NCBI RefSeq assembly: GCF_016901955.1
Contig: NZ_JACJLC010000013.1
Location: 1 to 60,307, forward strand
Origin: Pseudoflavonifractor phocaeensis
GTDB taxonomy: Bacteria > Bacillota > Clostridia > Oscillospirales > Oscillospiraceae
Length of the DNA: 60,307 nucleotides
Direction of reading: 5' to 3'
The position numbers were made by a program, and so were the translations under genes. This document shows positions 25,205 to 34,350 of the stretch, piece by piece. The notes beneath the pieces are model-generated. The model worked only from the letters and a program-made list of their open reading frames with translations, ran no database searches and was not told where the DNA came from. Each line of letters starts with the position of its first letter. Positions within the stretch are counted from its first letter, which is position 1.

Positions 25205-26061
25205 TGGTGATCCCCCTTTCCGGTAAAGACCATGATATCTTCCAGGGCGACGGGGTCCACAGTCAGGCTGGGGTAGCGGCGGGCAAAGGCGTGACGGTCC
25301 TTGACCAGAGCCTCGCACCCGAACTGACCCACCCGGCTCCCTACCAGCAGGGACCGGTCCACCTCCTCCAGATCGGAACGGCTGCACACCAGCTTGCCGT
25401 AGGTGTCCAGCAGTTCATCCTTGGCTCCGGTGAGGGCTACCTTCCCCTTGTGGAGGTAGGTAATGTAGTCGGCTGCCTTTTCCAGGTCGCTGGTGATGTG
25501 GCTGGAGATAAGAACAGCGTGGTCCTCATCCTGAATAAACTCCAGGAACTCGTCCAAAATTTCGTCCCGCACCACCGGATCCAGGCCGGAGGTGGCCTCG
25601 TCCAGAATGAGCAGCCGGGGCTTTGCGCCAAAGGCAGCGGCCAGGGCCAGCTTCATTTTCATGCCCCGGGAGAAGGTTTTCAGCGGTTTTTTCTCCGGCA
25701 GCTCAAATTTTTTCAGGTAACCGCCGTAACACCCCCTGTCCCAGTGAGGGTAAACCCTGGACAGCATGGTTCCGATCTGGGTGGGAGTGAGGGCGTCGTG
25801 GAATAAGGACTCATCCAGCACTACCCCGATCTCTCCTTTTACTGCCCGCTCGTCTGTCAGGTTGTCCCGGCCGAATACCGTGATCTCCCCGCCGTCCCGG
25901 CGGACCAGGTTGAGGATGCACTTGATGGTGGTGGACTTGCCCGCCCCGTTTTCCCCGATGAGGCCCATGATGGTGCCCCCGGGCACGGAGAAGGATACGT
26001 CGTCCAGCTTGAAAGAGCCGTAGTCCTTGGTGAGATGAGATACGTTCAATGCGTCATTCAT
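25201..26061 (-). CDS. ABC transporter ATP-binding protein
   Basis: A 286-residue ATPase: Walker A GENGAGKSTT (about 38), signature FSRGMKMKLALA (about 132; SRGMK replaces LSGGQ as is usual in YtrB/EcsA-type ATPases), Walker B LLILDEATSGLDP and a switch histidine (LISSHITSDLEKAADY). It starts four bases inside the GntR gene end and is followed by the permease. Confidence 0.9.
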   Translation of the reverse strand: MNDALNVSHLTKDYGSFKLDDVSFSVPGGTIMGLIGENGAGKSTTIKCILNLVRRDGGEITVFGRDNLTDERAVKGEIGVVLDESLFHDALTPTQIGTMLSRVYPHWDRGCYGGYLKKFELPEKKPLKTFSRGMKMKLALAAAFGAKPRLLILDEATSGLDPVVRDEILDEFLEFIQDEDHAVLISSHITSDLEKAADYITYLHKGKVALTGAKDELLDTYGKLVCSRSDLEEVDRSLLVGSRVGQFGCEALVKDRHAFARRYPSLTVDPVALEDIMVFTGKGDHQ

Positions 26062-26438
26062 TCTGAATCCTCCCCATACAGAAGGTTTAAGGTTTCGGTG
26101 AGCTCGGCCAGGGTGATCCCGCCGGTCTTGGCGATGTCCACCGCCTGGGACAGATGCTCCTCCGCCCGGCGGAGGGTGTCCTCCCGCACCAGCTCCAGGT
26201 TCCGGGGGGCCACAAAGCACCCCTTCCCCGGCACGGTGGTGATGAATCCGTCCCGCTCCAGCTCCTCATAGGCCCGCTTGGTGGTGATGACCGAAATGCG
26301 CAGCTCCCTGGCCAGCAGCCGCATGGAGGGTAGGGCCTCTCCCTCCCGCAGCTCCCCCCGGAGGATGAGGCCTTTCATCTGCCGGGTGATCTGGTCGTAA
26401 ATGGGCACGCCGCCGGAATTGCTGATGATGATATCCAT
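26058..26438 (-). CDS. GntR-family regulator, YtrA type
   Basis: A 126-residue regulator. A GntR winged helix (PIYDQITRQMKGLILRGEL, LPSMRLLARELRISVITTKR, DGFITTVPGKGCFV) is followed by a short helical tail of 50 residues, as in the YtrA subfamily. It leads the regulator/ATPase/permease operon. A palindrome at 26459-26485 overlapping its own -10 suggests autorepression released by a cell-envelope signal. Confidence 0.9.
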   Translation of the reverse strand: MDIIISNSGGVPIYDQITRQMKGLILRGELREGEALPSMRLLARELRISVITTKRAYEELERDGFITTVPGKGCFVAPRNLELVREDTLRRAEEHLSQAVDIAKTGGITLAELTETLNLLYGEDSE

Positions 26439-26458
26439 GGAACACCTTCTTGCTGCCA

Positions 26459-26511
26459 TACTGTATATACTTGACATATACAGTAATAACACAGAGAGAC
26501 TTGCTTGTCAA
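26459..26511 (-). promoter_or_regulatory. Promoter and operator of the GntR-ABC operon
   Basis: Minus-strand -35 TTGACA (26506-26511), 17 bp, -10 TATTAC (26483-26488). A perfect 10+10 inverted repeat, TACTGTATAT (26459-26468) and ATATACAGTA (26476-26485), overlaps the -10 and the start of transcription, a textbook position for repression by the GntR protein. Confidence 0.75.
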
Positions 26512-26529
26512 TAGGATAGCGAAAATTTC

Positions 26530-26558
26530 TTGCCAGAGCGCCGTGGAGCAGGTATGAT
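26530..26558 (+). promoter_or_regulatory. Promoter of the racemase gene
   Basis: TTGCCA (26530-26535), 17 bp, TATGAT (26553-26558), ending 31 bases before the ATG at 26590. This rules out translation starts upstream of 26590. Confidence 0.65.
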
Positions 26559-26589
26559 GAAGGTATCAAGTCGAAAGGGAGGAGCCGCC

Positions 26590-27660
26590 ATGTACGCCCC
26601 CATCCTGGAGATCCACACCCGAAAAGTGACGGAAAACGCCAGAAAACTCCACGCCTTCTGTAAAGCCCACGGGGTGGAGCTCACCTTTGCCACCAAGGGC
26701 TTCTCCGCCCTGCCCCAGGTTATCGCGGCGGCCCGGGCGGGAGGGATTGAATCCTTCGCGGACAGCCGGCTGAAAAACATCCGGGCCGCCAAGCAGGCCA
26801 TCCCCGGCCTGCGCTATCTGCTCATCCGCGTCCCCGCCATAGCGGAGGCGGAGGACGTGGTGCGGTGGGCGGACTGGAGCGTCCAGAGTCAGATCGAGGT
26901 GATCCGGGCGGTGTCAGAGGCCGCCCTCCGCCAGGGGAAGGTCCACCCCATCCTGCTGATGGTGGATGTGGGGGATCTGCGGGAGGGGGTATTTGGCCGG
27001 AAACAGCTGGACGAGATTGCCCCCCAGATCAAGGCCTGCGCCGGGGTGGAGCTGGTGGGCATCGGTACCAATGTGGGCTGCTACGGCAGCGTGCTCCCCT
27101 CGGTGGAAAACACCGCCGTGCTGGTGGAACTGCGGGACTACCTCAATGCCGCCTATGGCTTTTCCATTTCGGTGGTGTCGGCGGGAGGCACCTGCGCCCT
27201 CAAGCTGCTGGAGGACGGGATGATGCCCGCCGGGGTGAACCAGCTCCGGGCGGGGGAGGCGGTGCTCTACGGGGAGGATACCACCGGCAACCGGTTTCTG
27301 GAGGGCTATCACCAGGACGCCTTTCTCTTCAAGGCTCAGGTGGTGGAGCTGCGCCGGAAGCCCTCGGTGCCCATCGGGGAGCTGGGCCGGGACGGCAAGG
27401 GGGACACGCCGGAGTATCCCGACCGGGGGGTGCGGCTGAGGGCCATCGTGGCCGCCGGCAAGCAGGATGTGGCCTGGGGGGCTCTCACCCCGCTGCTGCC
27501 CGGGGCCCAGCTCATCGGGGCCAGCTCCGACCACATGATTATAGATGTGGAGGACTGCGCCGGACAGGTGAGCGTGGGGGACTGGATGGCCTTCCGTTGC
27601 GGTTACATGGCGGTGCTGGACGCCACCACCTCCGCCTATGTGGAGATCCGGGCCCTGTAG
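26590..27660 (+). CDS. Alanine/ornithine racemase-family PLP enzyme
   Basis: A 356-residue fold-type III PLP enzyme. The cofactor lysine lies in TFATKGFSALP (about residue 35); MMVDVGDLREGVF, VGIGTNVGCYG and RAGEAVLYGEDTTGN match the alanine/ornithine racemase (Orr/YhfX) branch rather than cell-wall alanine racemase Alr. It probably racemises ornithine or another basic or neutral amino acid. GGGAGGAGCCGCC precedes the ATG. It is a single gene with its own promoter. Confidence 0.82.
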   Translation: MYAPILEIHTRKVTENARKLHAFCKAHGVELTFATKGFSALPQVIAAARAGGIESFADSRLKNIRAAKQAIPGLRYLLIRVPAIAEAEDVVRWADWSVQSQIEVIRAVSEAALRQGKVHPILLMVDVGDLREGVFGRKQLDEIAPQIKACAGVELVGIGTNVGCYGSVLPSVENTAVLVELRDYLNAAYGFSISVVSAGGTCALKLLEDGMMPAGVNQLRAGEAVLYGEDTTGNRFLEGYHQDAFLFKAQVVELRRKPSVPIGELGRDGKGDTPEYPDRGVRLRAIVAAGKQDVAWGALTPLLPGAQLIGASSDHMIIDVEDCAGQVSVGDWMAFRCGYMAVLDATTSAYVEIRAL

Positions 27661-27943
27661 GCTGTGGATTTTGCAGTCCCAATCCCTGGCATTGCTGCGC
27701 CTTTTTATCTATAAGGTATGAAAATATGGACTGCTGGATAAAAAATCGTTGACTTGAATATCCACCCCGGGTATGCTATAGTTGTCTTTGTATGATTCCA
27801 CGGGGGAAGATGTGAGGCTGTATGTACCCTCTGTTTGCGCGGGGATAAAAAGGGCATACCGGAGGAAATAATTTCCTTCGATATGCTTTTCTGCGTAAAA
27901 TTGGGGCGGTATTGCCCATCCTACCCTCCAGGAGGATAGAACT
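27661..27943 (+). promoter_or_regulatory. Promoter and structured leader of ktrB
   Basis: The promoter is TTGACT (27749-27754), 17 bp, TATGCT (27772-27777). The leader of about 160 bases carries a stable hairpin (27854-27886; arms GCATA-CGGAGGAAAT and ATTTCCTTCG-TATGC with a small bulge) followed by TTTTCT, which looks like an attenuator, before the GTG at 27944. The conserved blocks of the c-di-AMP riboswitch were not found. Confidence 0.5.
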
Positions 27944-29326
27944 GTGATCAAGAAATGCGCCCTCTGGCTGCGGGACGCCTTTGTCCGCAACCGGAGTCTC
28001 AACCCCACCCGGATTGTGGCGGGCTCCTTTGCCGCCATCATCCTCATTGGGGCGCTGCTGCTTACCCTGCCCGTCGCCTCCCGGGACGGACAGAGCGCCG
28101 GATTTTTTACCGCCTTGTTTACCGCCACCTCCTCCACCTGCGTTACCGGCCTGATTTTGGCGGATACCTGGGTGCAGTGGTCGCTGTTCGGGCAGCTGGT
28201 GATTTTGGCCATGCTCCAGCTGGGAGGGCTGGGCTTTATGACGGTGATCACCCTCATCTCCTTTGCCCTGCGCCGCCGCATCGGCCTGTCCGAGCGGCTC
28301 ATCATGGTGTCCACCTTCAACCTCAACGACCTGGACGGGGTGGTGCGGCTGGTGCGCCACGCCCTGATGGGCACCTTCCTGATGGAAGGGGTGGGGGCGG
28401 TGCTGCTCTCCATCGCTTTTGTGCCCCGTTTCGGCTGGCTGGGAGGGATCTGGAGGGGCATCTTCCACGCCGTCTCCGCCTTCTGCAACGGGGGGTTCGA
28501 CCTGCTGGGGGGCAAATACGGCGCCTTCTCCAGCCTGATGGGGGTCCAGGACGACCCCCTGGTGCTGGGCACCACCGCCGCCCTCATCGCCATCGGCGGT
28601 CTGGGGTTCTTCGTGTGGGAGGATATTCTGGCCAAGCGGAGCTGGCGCCGCCTGTCGGTGTACAGTAAGATGGTGCTCATCGTCACCGGGACCCTCATTC
28701 TGGGGGGCGCCCTCTTTTTCCTGACGGAGGAGTGGGCCAATCCGGCCACCCTGGGGGCCATGCCTGTGGGGGAAAAGGTAATCAATGCCTTTTTCCAGTC
28801 GGTGACGCTCCGCACCGCCGGGTTTGACGCCATCGGCCAGGGGGGGCTTACCGACACCAGCAAGGCATTTTCCTCCATCCTCATGCTCATCGGCGGCTCC
28901 TCCGGCTCCACCGCCGGCGGCCTCAAGACCGCCACGGTGGCGGTGCTGCTGCTGGCCCTCCGCTCCGGCCTGGCGGGCCGGGAGCAGGTTACCTTCCGGG
29001 GCCGCACCATTCCCTACCGCCGGGTGCTCAACGCCATGACCCTGGCCCTGGTGATGCTCTTCCTCTTCCTGGTGGGGTCCATGGTGATCTCCACGGTGGA
29101 GAATCTGCCCTACCTGGATTGCGCCTTTGAGGTGGCTTCCGCCATGGGCACCGTGGGACTTACTACTGGTATTACTCCCACTTTGAGCACCTTTTCCCAG
29201 AGCCTGATTATCCTGCTAATGTACACTGGCCGGGTGGGCGTACTCTCCTTCTCCATTGCTGTGATGACCAGGAGCAAGGCTCAGGCAAAGATCAAGTACC
29301 CCGATATAAATATCATGATCGGGTGA
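27944..29326 (+). CDS. ktrB: Trk/Ktr potassium uptake channel subunit
   Basis: A 460-residue K+ channel-like transporter with four M1-P-M2 repeats. Selectivity loops are visible: TSSTCVTGLILAD, FCNGGFDLLG, TAGFDAIGQGG and MGTVGLTTG, each with the central glycine, and a gating-loop glycine-rich segment (IGGSSGSTAGGLKT). It pairs with the RCK protein encoded 27 bases later. The GTG start has CAGGAGGATAG upstream. Confidence 0.93.
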   Translation: MIKKCALWLRDAFVRNRSLNPTRIVAGSFAAIILIGALLLTLPVASRDGQSAGFFTALFTATSSTCVTGLILADTWVQWSLFGQLVILAMLQLGGLGFMTVITLISFALRRRIGLSERLIMVSTFNLNDLDGVVRLVRHALMGTFLMEGVGAVLLSIAFVPRFGWLGGIWRGIFHAVSAFCNGGFDLLGGKYGAFSSLMGVQDDPLVLGTTAALIAIGGLGFFVWEDILAKRSWRRLSVYSKMVLIVTGTLILGGALFFLTEEWANPATLGAMPVGEKVINAFFQSVTLRTAGFDAIGQGGLTDTSKAFSSILMLIGGSSGSTAGGLKTATVAVLLLALRSGLAGREQVTFRGRTIPYRRVLNAMTLALVMLFLFLVGSMVISTVENLPYLDCAFEVASAMGTVGLTTGITPTLSTFSQSLIILLMYTGRVGVLSFSIAVMTRSKAQAKIKYPDINIMIG

Positions 29327-29353
29327 GTAATCCACTGGAAGGACGTGTCTGTA

Positions 29354-30007
29354 TTGAAAACCTTTGTCGTCATCGGCCTTGGCCGGTTTGGCAGCGCCGT
29401 GGCTACCGAGCTCAGCTCGCTTGGTCATGAGGTGCTCGCGCTGGACGATTCGGAAGAAAATGTGATGAAGGTGGCCGATCAGGTTACCCACGCTGTCACC
29501 GGCGACGCCCGGGACCCCGCTGTGCTGCGGGCGCTGGGGGTGCGCAACTACGACTGCGCCGTAGTGGCGGTGGGGGTGGATGTGGGCACCTCCGCCCTGG
29601 TCACCCTCAACCTGAAGGAGCTGGGTGTGCGCCAGGTCATCTGCAAGGCCCAGAGTCACGTCCACCGGAAGGTGCTGCAGAAGATTGGGGCCGACCGGGT
29701 GGTATTCCCCGAGTATGAGATGGGAGTTAAGCTGGCTCAGGGCCTGTCCAGCTCCAACGTGCTCAACTTTATCGAGCTCAGCGACGATGTGGGTATCGTG
29801 GAGACTACCGTTCCCCGGGAGTGGCTGGGCAAGAGCCTGGCCCAGCTCAATATTCGGGTCAAGTATAAGGTAAACATCATTGCCGTCCGCAAAAAGGGTG
29901 AGGAGGACTTCGACGTCACCCCCGGCCCCAATACGGTGATGGAGGCGGGAGACACAGTGGTGGCCCTGGGCCGCACTGAGGATGTGAACCACCTCCAGGA
30001 TCTGTGA
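29354..30007 (+). CDS. ktrA: Potassium uptake regulatory subunit (RCK)
   Basis: A 217-residue cytosolic partner of KtrB. The N-terminal Rossmann fold binds nucleotide (VVIGLGRFGSAVATELSSLG, then acidic DD at the end of strand 2). The C-terminal RCK_C domain (about 140-217) ends in TVVALGRTED. The TTG at 29354 gives the usual start MKTFVVIGLGRFG and a proper distance from GGAAGGA; GTG 29345 is only two bases from it. ATP/ADP binding gates K+ uptake. Confidence 0.9.
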   Translation: MKTFVVIGLGRFGSAVATELSSLGHEVLALDDSEENVMKVADQVTHAVTGDARDPAVLRALGVRNYDCAVVAVGVDVGTSALVTLNLKELGVRQVICKAQSHVHRKVLQKIGADRVVFPEYEMGVKLAQGLSSSNVLNFIELSDDVGIVETTVPREWLGKSLAQLNIRVKYKVNIIAVRKKGEEDFDVTPGPNTVMEAGDTVVALGRTEDVNHLQDL

Positions 30008-30009
30008 TT

Positions 30010-30768
30010 ATGGAACGGATTACTAGCCGCCAGAATCCGCTGATCGCCCGTCTGCGGAAGCTGGGAACGGATAAAAAGACCAGACGGGTGGAAGGAACCT
30101 TTCTGTGTGAGGGAACCAAGCTGGTGGAGGAGGCCCTGAAATGGGGGGCTGAGCTGGAGACGCTGGTGGTGGCGGAGGGAACAGAGCCCCCTGTCCACCT
30201 GTCAGAGCGCGTACGACTGGTGGAGGTCCCTGCCGATGTGCTCAAATCGGTTTCCACAGTGGAGACGCCTCAGGGGATGATTGCCATCTGCCGGACCCCG
30301 GAGCTGGCTCCGCCGGAGGAACTGGCCTCCGGCCGTTATCTGGTGCTGGACGGGGTGCAGGACCCAGGAAACGTAGGCACCGTGTGGCGTACCGCCGACG
30401 CATTCGGGGCAGAGGGGCTGGTCCTGCTGCCCGGCTGCGCCGAGCCCTTTGCCCCCAAGACCGTGCGGGCCACCATGGGGGCTTGTTTCCGTCTACCGGT
30501 GTGGGAGATGGAGCTGCGCACCCTGGTGCGCCTGCTGGACAGGGCGGGGCTTCCCTTGTATGCCACCGCCCTCCGGGCGGACACGACCGATCTGAGGCAG
30601 GCCTGTCTCCACCGGGCGGCGGTGGTCATCGGCAGCGAGGGCCGGGGTGTGTCCGCCCCGGTGCTGAGCGCCTGTAAATCAACCCTGAAGATCCCCATGC
30701 GGGCGCGTTGCGAGTCTCTCAATGCCGCTGTGGCGGCTTCCATCGTGATGTGGGAGGGCTGGCGGTAA
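30010..30768 (+). CDS. TrmH/SpoU-family RNA 2'-O-methyltransferase
   Basis: A 252-residue SPOUT methyltransferase. An N-terminal substrate-binding part (SRQNPLIARLRKLGTDKKTR, EGTFLCEGTKLVEEAL) leads to the knotted domain with motifs 1-3: LDGVQDPGNVGTVWRTADAFG, VVIGSEGRGV and IPMRARCESLNAAVAASIVM. It methylates a ribose in rRNA or tRNA; the target base cannot be told. It overlaps the end region of ktrA by two bases of spacing and precedes dprA. Confidence 0.9.
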   Translation: MERITSRQNPLIARLRKLGTDKKTRRVEGTFLCEGTKLVEEALKWGAELETLVVAEGTEPPVHLSERVRLVEVPADVLKSVSTVETPQGMIAICRTPELAPPEELASGRYLVLDGVQDPGNVGTVWRTADAFGAEGLVLLPGCAEPFAPKTVRATMGACFRLPVWEMELRTLVRLLDRAGLPLYATALRADTTDLRQACLHRAAVVIGSEGRGVSAPVLSACKSTLKIPMRARCESLNAAVAASIVMWEGWR

Positions 30769-30792
30769 CCGGATAGAAAGGAGGGGCCTGCT

Positions 30793-32004
30793 GTGGCGGA
30801 GATCCAATATCTGCTGTGGCTGTCCACCTGCCCGGGGCTCCCTCCCCGGAGCCAGGTGGCGCTGCTGCGCTATTTCGGGACAGCCGAGCGGGTCTACTAC
30901 GCGGAGGGAGAGGAGTTGACGGCCTTTTCCCTGCCGGAAAAGGCGGTGTCCGCCCTCCGGGACAAGTCTCTGGAGCGGGCGGAGCGGATCCTGGAGCGGT
31001 GCGACCGGCTGGGCCTGTTTCTGCTGACCTGCCGGGACGGCACCTACCCCGAGCGGCTGCTCCAGCTGGAGGACTATCCTCTGGTGCTCTATGGCAGAGG
31101 CCGGCCTGTTCGGTTTGACGAGGAAGCGGCCATCGCTGTGGTGGGCTCCAGGGCATGCTCCCCCTACGGGGTGAAAATGGCCGGTCGTTTTGGCTTTGGT
31201 TTGGCCCGGGCGGGAGCCCTGGTGGTGTCCGGCCTGGCGCAGGGTATTGACGCCGCGGCCTTGAAGGGGGCGCTCCAGGGCGGAGGCGCTCCGGTTTCGG
31301 TGCTGGCCGGGGGTGTGGATGTGATCTACCCCAGGCAAAACGACTGGTTGTACCAGGATGTGGCCGCCCGGGGAACCATTCTGTCGGAGAACCCGCCGGG
31401 CACCCGGCCTGACGGCTGGCGGTTCCCACTCCGCAACCGGATTCTCAGCGGCCTGAGTTTGGGGACGCTGGTGGTAGAGGCCGGGGAACGCAGCGGGGCT
31501 CTTATCACGGCCCACGCCGCCCTGGACCAGAGCCGGGAGGTTTACGCCGTTCCGGGCCCCATCGACGCGCCCATGAGCGCCGGTACCAACTGGCTCATCA
31601 GCCGGGGCGAGGCCAGACTGGTCAACAGCGCCTGGGACATTTTGTGGGAATATGAGAGCCGGTTCAGCCATAAACTGCGGCATCCCAACCTGGTGACCCA
31701 GGAGGAGGCGGACCAGCGGCTGGAGGCCGCGCCCACCCCGCCCCCGGAGCCTGAACCCCGGGCAAAGGAAGAGGGACTGCCTGTTTTGCCCCGGACCCAG
31801 TTGGATCAGATGGGGGAGGAACAGCGGGAGATCTTCCTGCTGCTGGCGGAGAAGGCCCGCACCGCCGACGATCTGGTGGGGGAGACTGAGATCCCCGCCC
31901 GACGGGTGAACACCGCCCTCACCCTCATGCAGACCATGGGCTATTTGAAGGAATTACCCGGCCGGCGCTTTGCCGCCGCCGTCCGTTTTGAGGAACAAGG
32001 ATAA
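30793..32004 (+). CDS. dprA: DNA-processing protein DprA
   Basis: A 403-residue protein. Residues 1-70 form a SAM-like helical part, 80-300 the Rossmann DprA core (AVVGSRACSPYG, VVSGLAQGIDAAA, PGTRPDGWRFPLRNRILSGL) and the last 70 residues a winged helix. It loads RecA on incoming single-stranded DNA in transformation. The GTG start has AAGGAGG upstream. The dprA-topA-trmFO order is conserved in Firmicutes. Confidence 0.95.
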   Translation: MAEIQYLLWLSTCPGLPPRSQVALLRYFGTAERVYYAEGEELTAFSLPEKAVSALRDKSLERAERILERCDRLGLFLLTCRDGTYPERLLQLEDYPLVLYGRGRPVRFDEEAAIAVVGSRACSPYGVKMAGRFGFGLARAGALVVSGLAQGIDAAALKGALQGGGAPVSVLAGGVDVIYPRQNDWLYQDVAARGTILSENPPGTRPDGWRFPLRNRILSGLSLGTLVVEAGERSGALITAHAALDQSREVYAVPGPIDAPMSAGTNWLISRGEARLVNSAWDILWEYESRFSHKLRHPNLVTQEEADQRLEAAPTPPPEPEPRAKEEGLPVLPRTQLDQMGEEQREIFLLLAEKARTADDLVGETEIPARRVNTALTLMQTMGYLKELPGRRFAAAVRFEEQG

Positions 32005-32018
32005 AGGAGCGTCAAACT

Positions 32019-34304
32019 GTGGCAAAATCGAATCTGGTCATCGTGGAGTCTCCGGCCAAGGCCAAGACCATCGGCAAATATCTGGGCCCTGGCTATGAGG
32101 TGAAGGCCTCCATGGGCCATGTCCGGGATCTGCCCAAGAGCAAGCTGGGCGTGGACGTGGACCACGACTTTACGGTGGATTATCAACCTATCAAGGGCAA
32201 GGAAGAGGTCATTGACGACCTGAAGAAGGCGGCCAAAAAGAGCGATAAAGTCTTTCTGGCCACCGACCCGGACCGGGAGGGGGAGGCCATCTCCTGGCAT
32301 CTGAAGGAGATGCTGGGTATCCCCGACGACAAGACCTACCGGGTCACCTTCAACGAGATCACCAAGAAGGTGGTCAACGACTCCATCGCCCATCCCCGAG
32401 CCATTGACATGGATCTGGTGAATGCCCAGCAGGCCCGTCGGGTGCTGGACCGTATCGTGGGCTACCAGATCTCCCCCCTGCTGTGGAAGAAGATCCGCCG
32501 GGGCCTGTCCGCCGGACGGGTACAGTCGGTGGCCACCCGGCTGGTGTGTGAGCGGGAGGCCGACATCAAGGCCTTCGTCCCCCAGGAGTACTGGTCCCTG
32601 GAGGCCGACCTGGCCCGCGTCGCCCCTAATCTGGGACAGTTCAAGGCCAATTTCTACGGCAGAGAAAAAAAGATGGAGCTGAACAGCCAGGAAGAGGTTG
32701 ACGCTGTGGCCAAGGCAGTCCAGGCCGCCCCCTTTTCAGTTACCGGAGTGAAGCGACAGGACAAGCAGCGCAACCCGGCGCCTCCCTTTATCACCTCCAC
32801 CCTCCAGCAGGAGGCCAGCCGCAAGCTGAACATGACGCCCCGGCGTACCATGTCCATCGCCCAGCAGCTCTACGAGGGCGTGGACATCGAGGGGGAGGGC
32901 ACCGTGGGTCTCATTACCTACATGCGTACCGACTCCCTCCGCCTGTCCGACGAGGCCACTGCCGCCGCCCGGGACTTCATTCTCTCCCGGTATGGGGCGG
33001 AATACTATCCCGGCAAGCCCAGGGTGTACAAGACCAAGTCGGGGGCTCAGGACGCCCACGAGGCCATCCGGCCCTCCAACGTCCACCTTACCCCGGAGGA
33101 TGTGAAAAAGTCCCTGACCACCGAGCAGTTCAAGCTGTACAAGCTGATCTGGAGCCGGTTTTTAGCCTGCCAGATGGCCTCTGCCATCTACGACAGCGTG
33201 TCCATTGAGGTGGCCTCCGCCGGGTATACCTTCCGGGCCACCCATTCCTCTCTGAAATTCTCCGGCTATACTGCCGTATATGTGGAGGGCAAGGACGAGG
33301 AGGACGAGACCTTCCAGTCCCCCCTGCCCGACCTGAGGGAAGGGGAGCCCCTGGAGCTGAAGGGCCTGAAGCCCGACCAGCACTTTACCCAGCCCCCCAG
33401 CCGGTATACCGAGGCCACCCTCATCAAGGCCCTGGAGGAGAAGGGGATTGGTCGCCCTTCCACCTACGCCCCCACCATCTCCACCATTCTGGACCGGGAG
33501 TATGTGGTGAAGGAGGGAAAGAACCTCCGCCCAACCCCCCTGGGGGAGGTGGTCACCGGTCTGATGAAGGACAAATTTACCGACATCGTGGACACCGCCT
33601 TTACCGCCAACATGGAGGAGCAGCTGGACCAGGTGGAGACCGGCAAGGTGGACTGGAAGAGTCTGCTGGGCCAGTTCTACGGCGGCTTTGAGAAAGAGAT
33701 GAAGCAGGCCGAGGCCGACCTGGACGGGGAGCGGATCAAGGTGCCCGACGAGGTTTCCGACGTGATCTGCCCCAAGTGTGGCCGGAACCTGGTATACAAA
33801 TCGGGCCGGTTTGGCCGGTTTCTGGCCTGCCCCGGCTGGCCGGAGTGCGACCATACCCAGCCCATCGTCATCGAGATGCCGGGCAAATGCCCCAAGTGCG
33901 GGGGCAAGATCCTGAAAAAGACCTCCAAGCGGGGGTACGCCTATTACGGCTGTGAGCACAACTCCAACAAGGACGAGGCCCGTCGCTGCGACTTCATGAC
34001 CTGGGACGTGCCGGTAAAGGAGACCTGTCCCGAGTGCGGTCACACCCTGTTCAAGAAGTCGGGCCGGGGCTTCAAGAAGCCCTTCTGCATCAACCCGGAG
34101 TGCCCCAACTTCCTGCCGGAGGACCAGCGGGGCTATAAGAAAAAGACCACTGCCGAGACCCCGGCGGAGGGGACTCCGCCCGAGGAGGAGAAGAAGCCCC
34201 CCTCCAAGAAGGCGACGGCCAAAAAGCCCGCGACGAAAAAGACAACGGCGGCCAAAAAGCCCGCCGCAAAGAAAACCACCACCAAGAAGAACGCGGAATC
34301 GTAG
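32019..34304 (+). CDS. topA: DNA topoisomerase I
   Basis: A 761-residue type IA topoisomerase relaxing negative supercoils. The TOPRIM domain opens it (VIVESPAKAKTIGKYLG; DPDREGEAISWHL). The catalytic tyrosine is in GLITYMRTDSLRLS (about 300). Three C4-type zinc motifs follow (CPKCGRNLV..., CPKCGGKIL..., CPECGHTLF...), then a lysine/alanine-rich tail of about 50 residues of the kind that binds DNA. GTG start, 14 bases after dprA. Confidence 0.97.
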   Translation: MAKSNLVIVESPAKAKTIGKYLGPGYEVKASMGHVRDLPKSKLGVDVDHDFTVDYQPIKGKEEVIDDLKKAAKKSDKVFLATDPDREGEAISWHLKEMLGIPDDKTYRVTFNEITKKVVNDSIAHPRAIDMDLVNAQQARRVLDRIVGYQISPLLWKKIRRGLSAGRVQSVATRLVCEREADIKAFVPQEYWSLEADLARVAPNLGQFKANFYGREKKMELNSQEEVDAVAKAVQAAPFSVTGVKRQDKQRNPAPPFITSTLQQEASRKLNMTPRRTMSIAQQLYEGVDIEGEGTVGLITYMRTDSLRLSDEATAAARDFILSRYGAEYYPGKPRVYKTKSGAQDAHEAIRPSNVHLTPEDVKKSLTTEQFKLYKLIWSRFLACQMASAIYDSVSIEVASAGYTFRATHSSLKFSGYTAVYVEGKDEEDETFQSPLPDLREGEPLELKGLKPDQHFTQPPSRYTEATLIKALEEKGIGRPSTYAPTISTILDREYVVKEGKNLRPTPLGEVVTGLMKDKFTDIVDTAFTANMEEQLDQVETGKVDWKSLLGQFYGGFEKEMKQAEADLDGERIKVPDEVSDVICPKCGRNLVYKSGRFGRFLACPGWPECDHTQPIVIEMPGKCPKCGGKILKKTSKRGYAYYGCEHNSNKDEARRCDFMTWDVPVKETCPECGHTLFKKSGRGFKKPFCINPECPNFLPEDQRGYKKKTTAETPAEGTPPEEEKKPPSKKATAKKPATKKTTAAKKPAAKKTTTKKNAES

Positions 34305-34350
34305 GGGCTTGCCCACGTCGGCCCCACTGATATCATACAAAGGAGAACCC

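Noticed and set aside
27790-27943. c-di-AMP (ydaO/yuaA) riboswitch before ktrB
   Set aside because: An ACGGGGGAA block is present, but the other conserved blocks (GCCGAA-type and GGGGUGAAUC-type) are not found in the leader.
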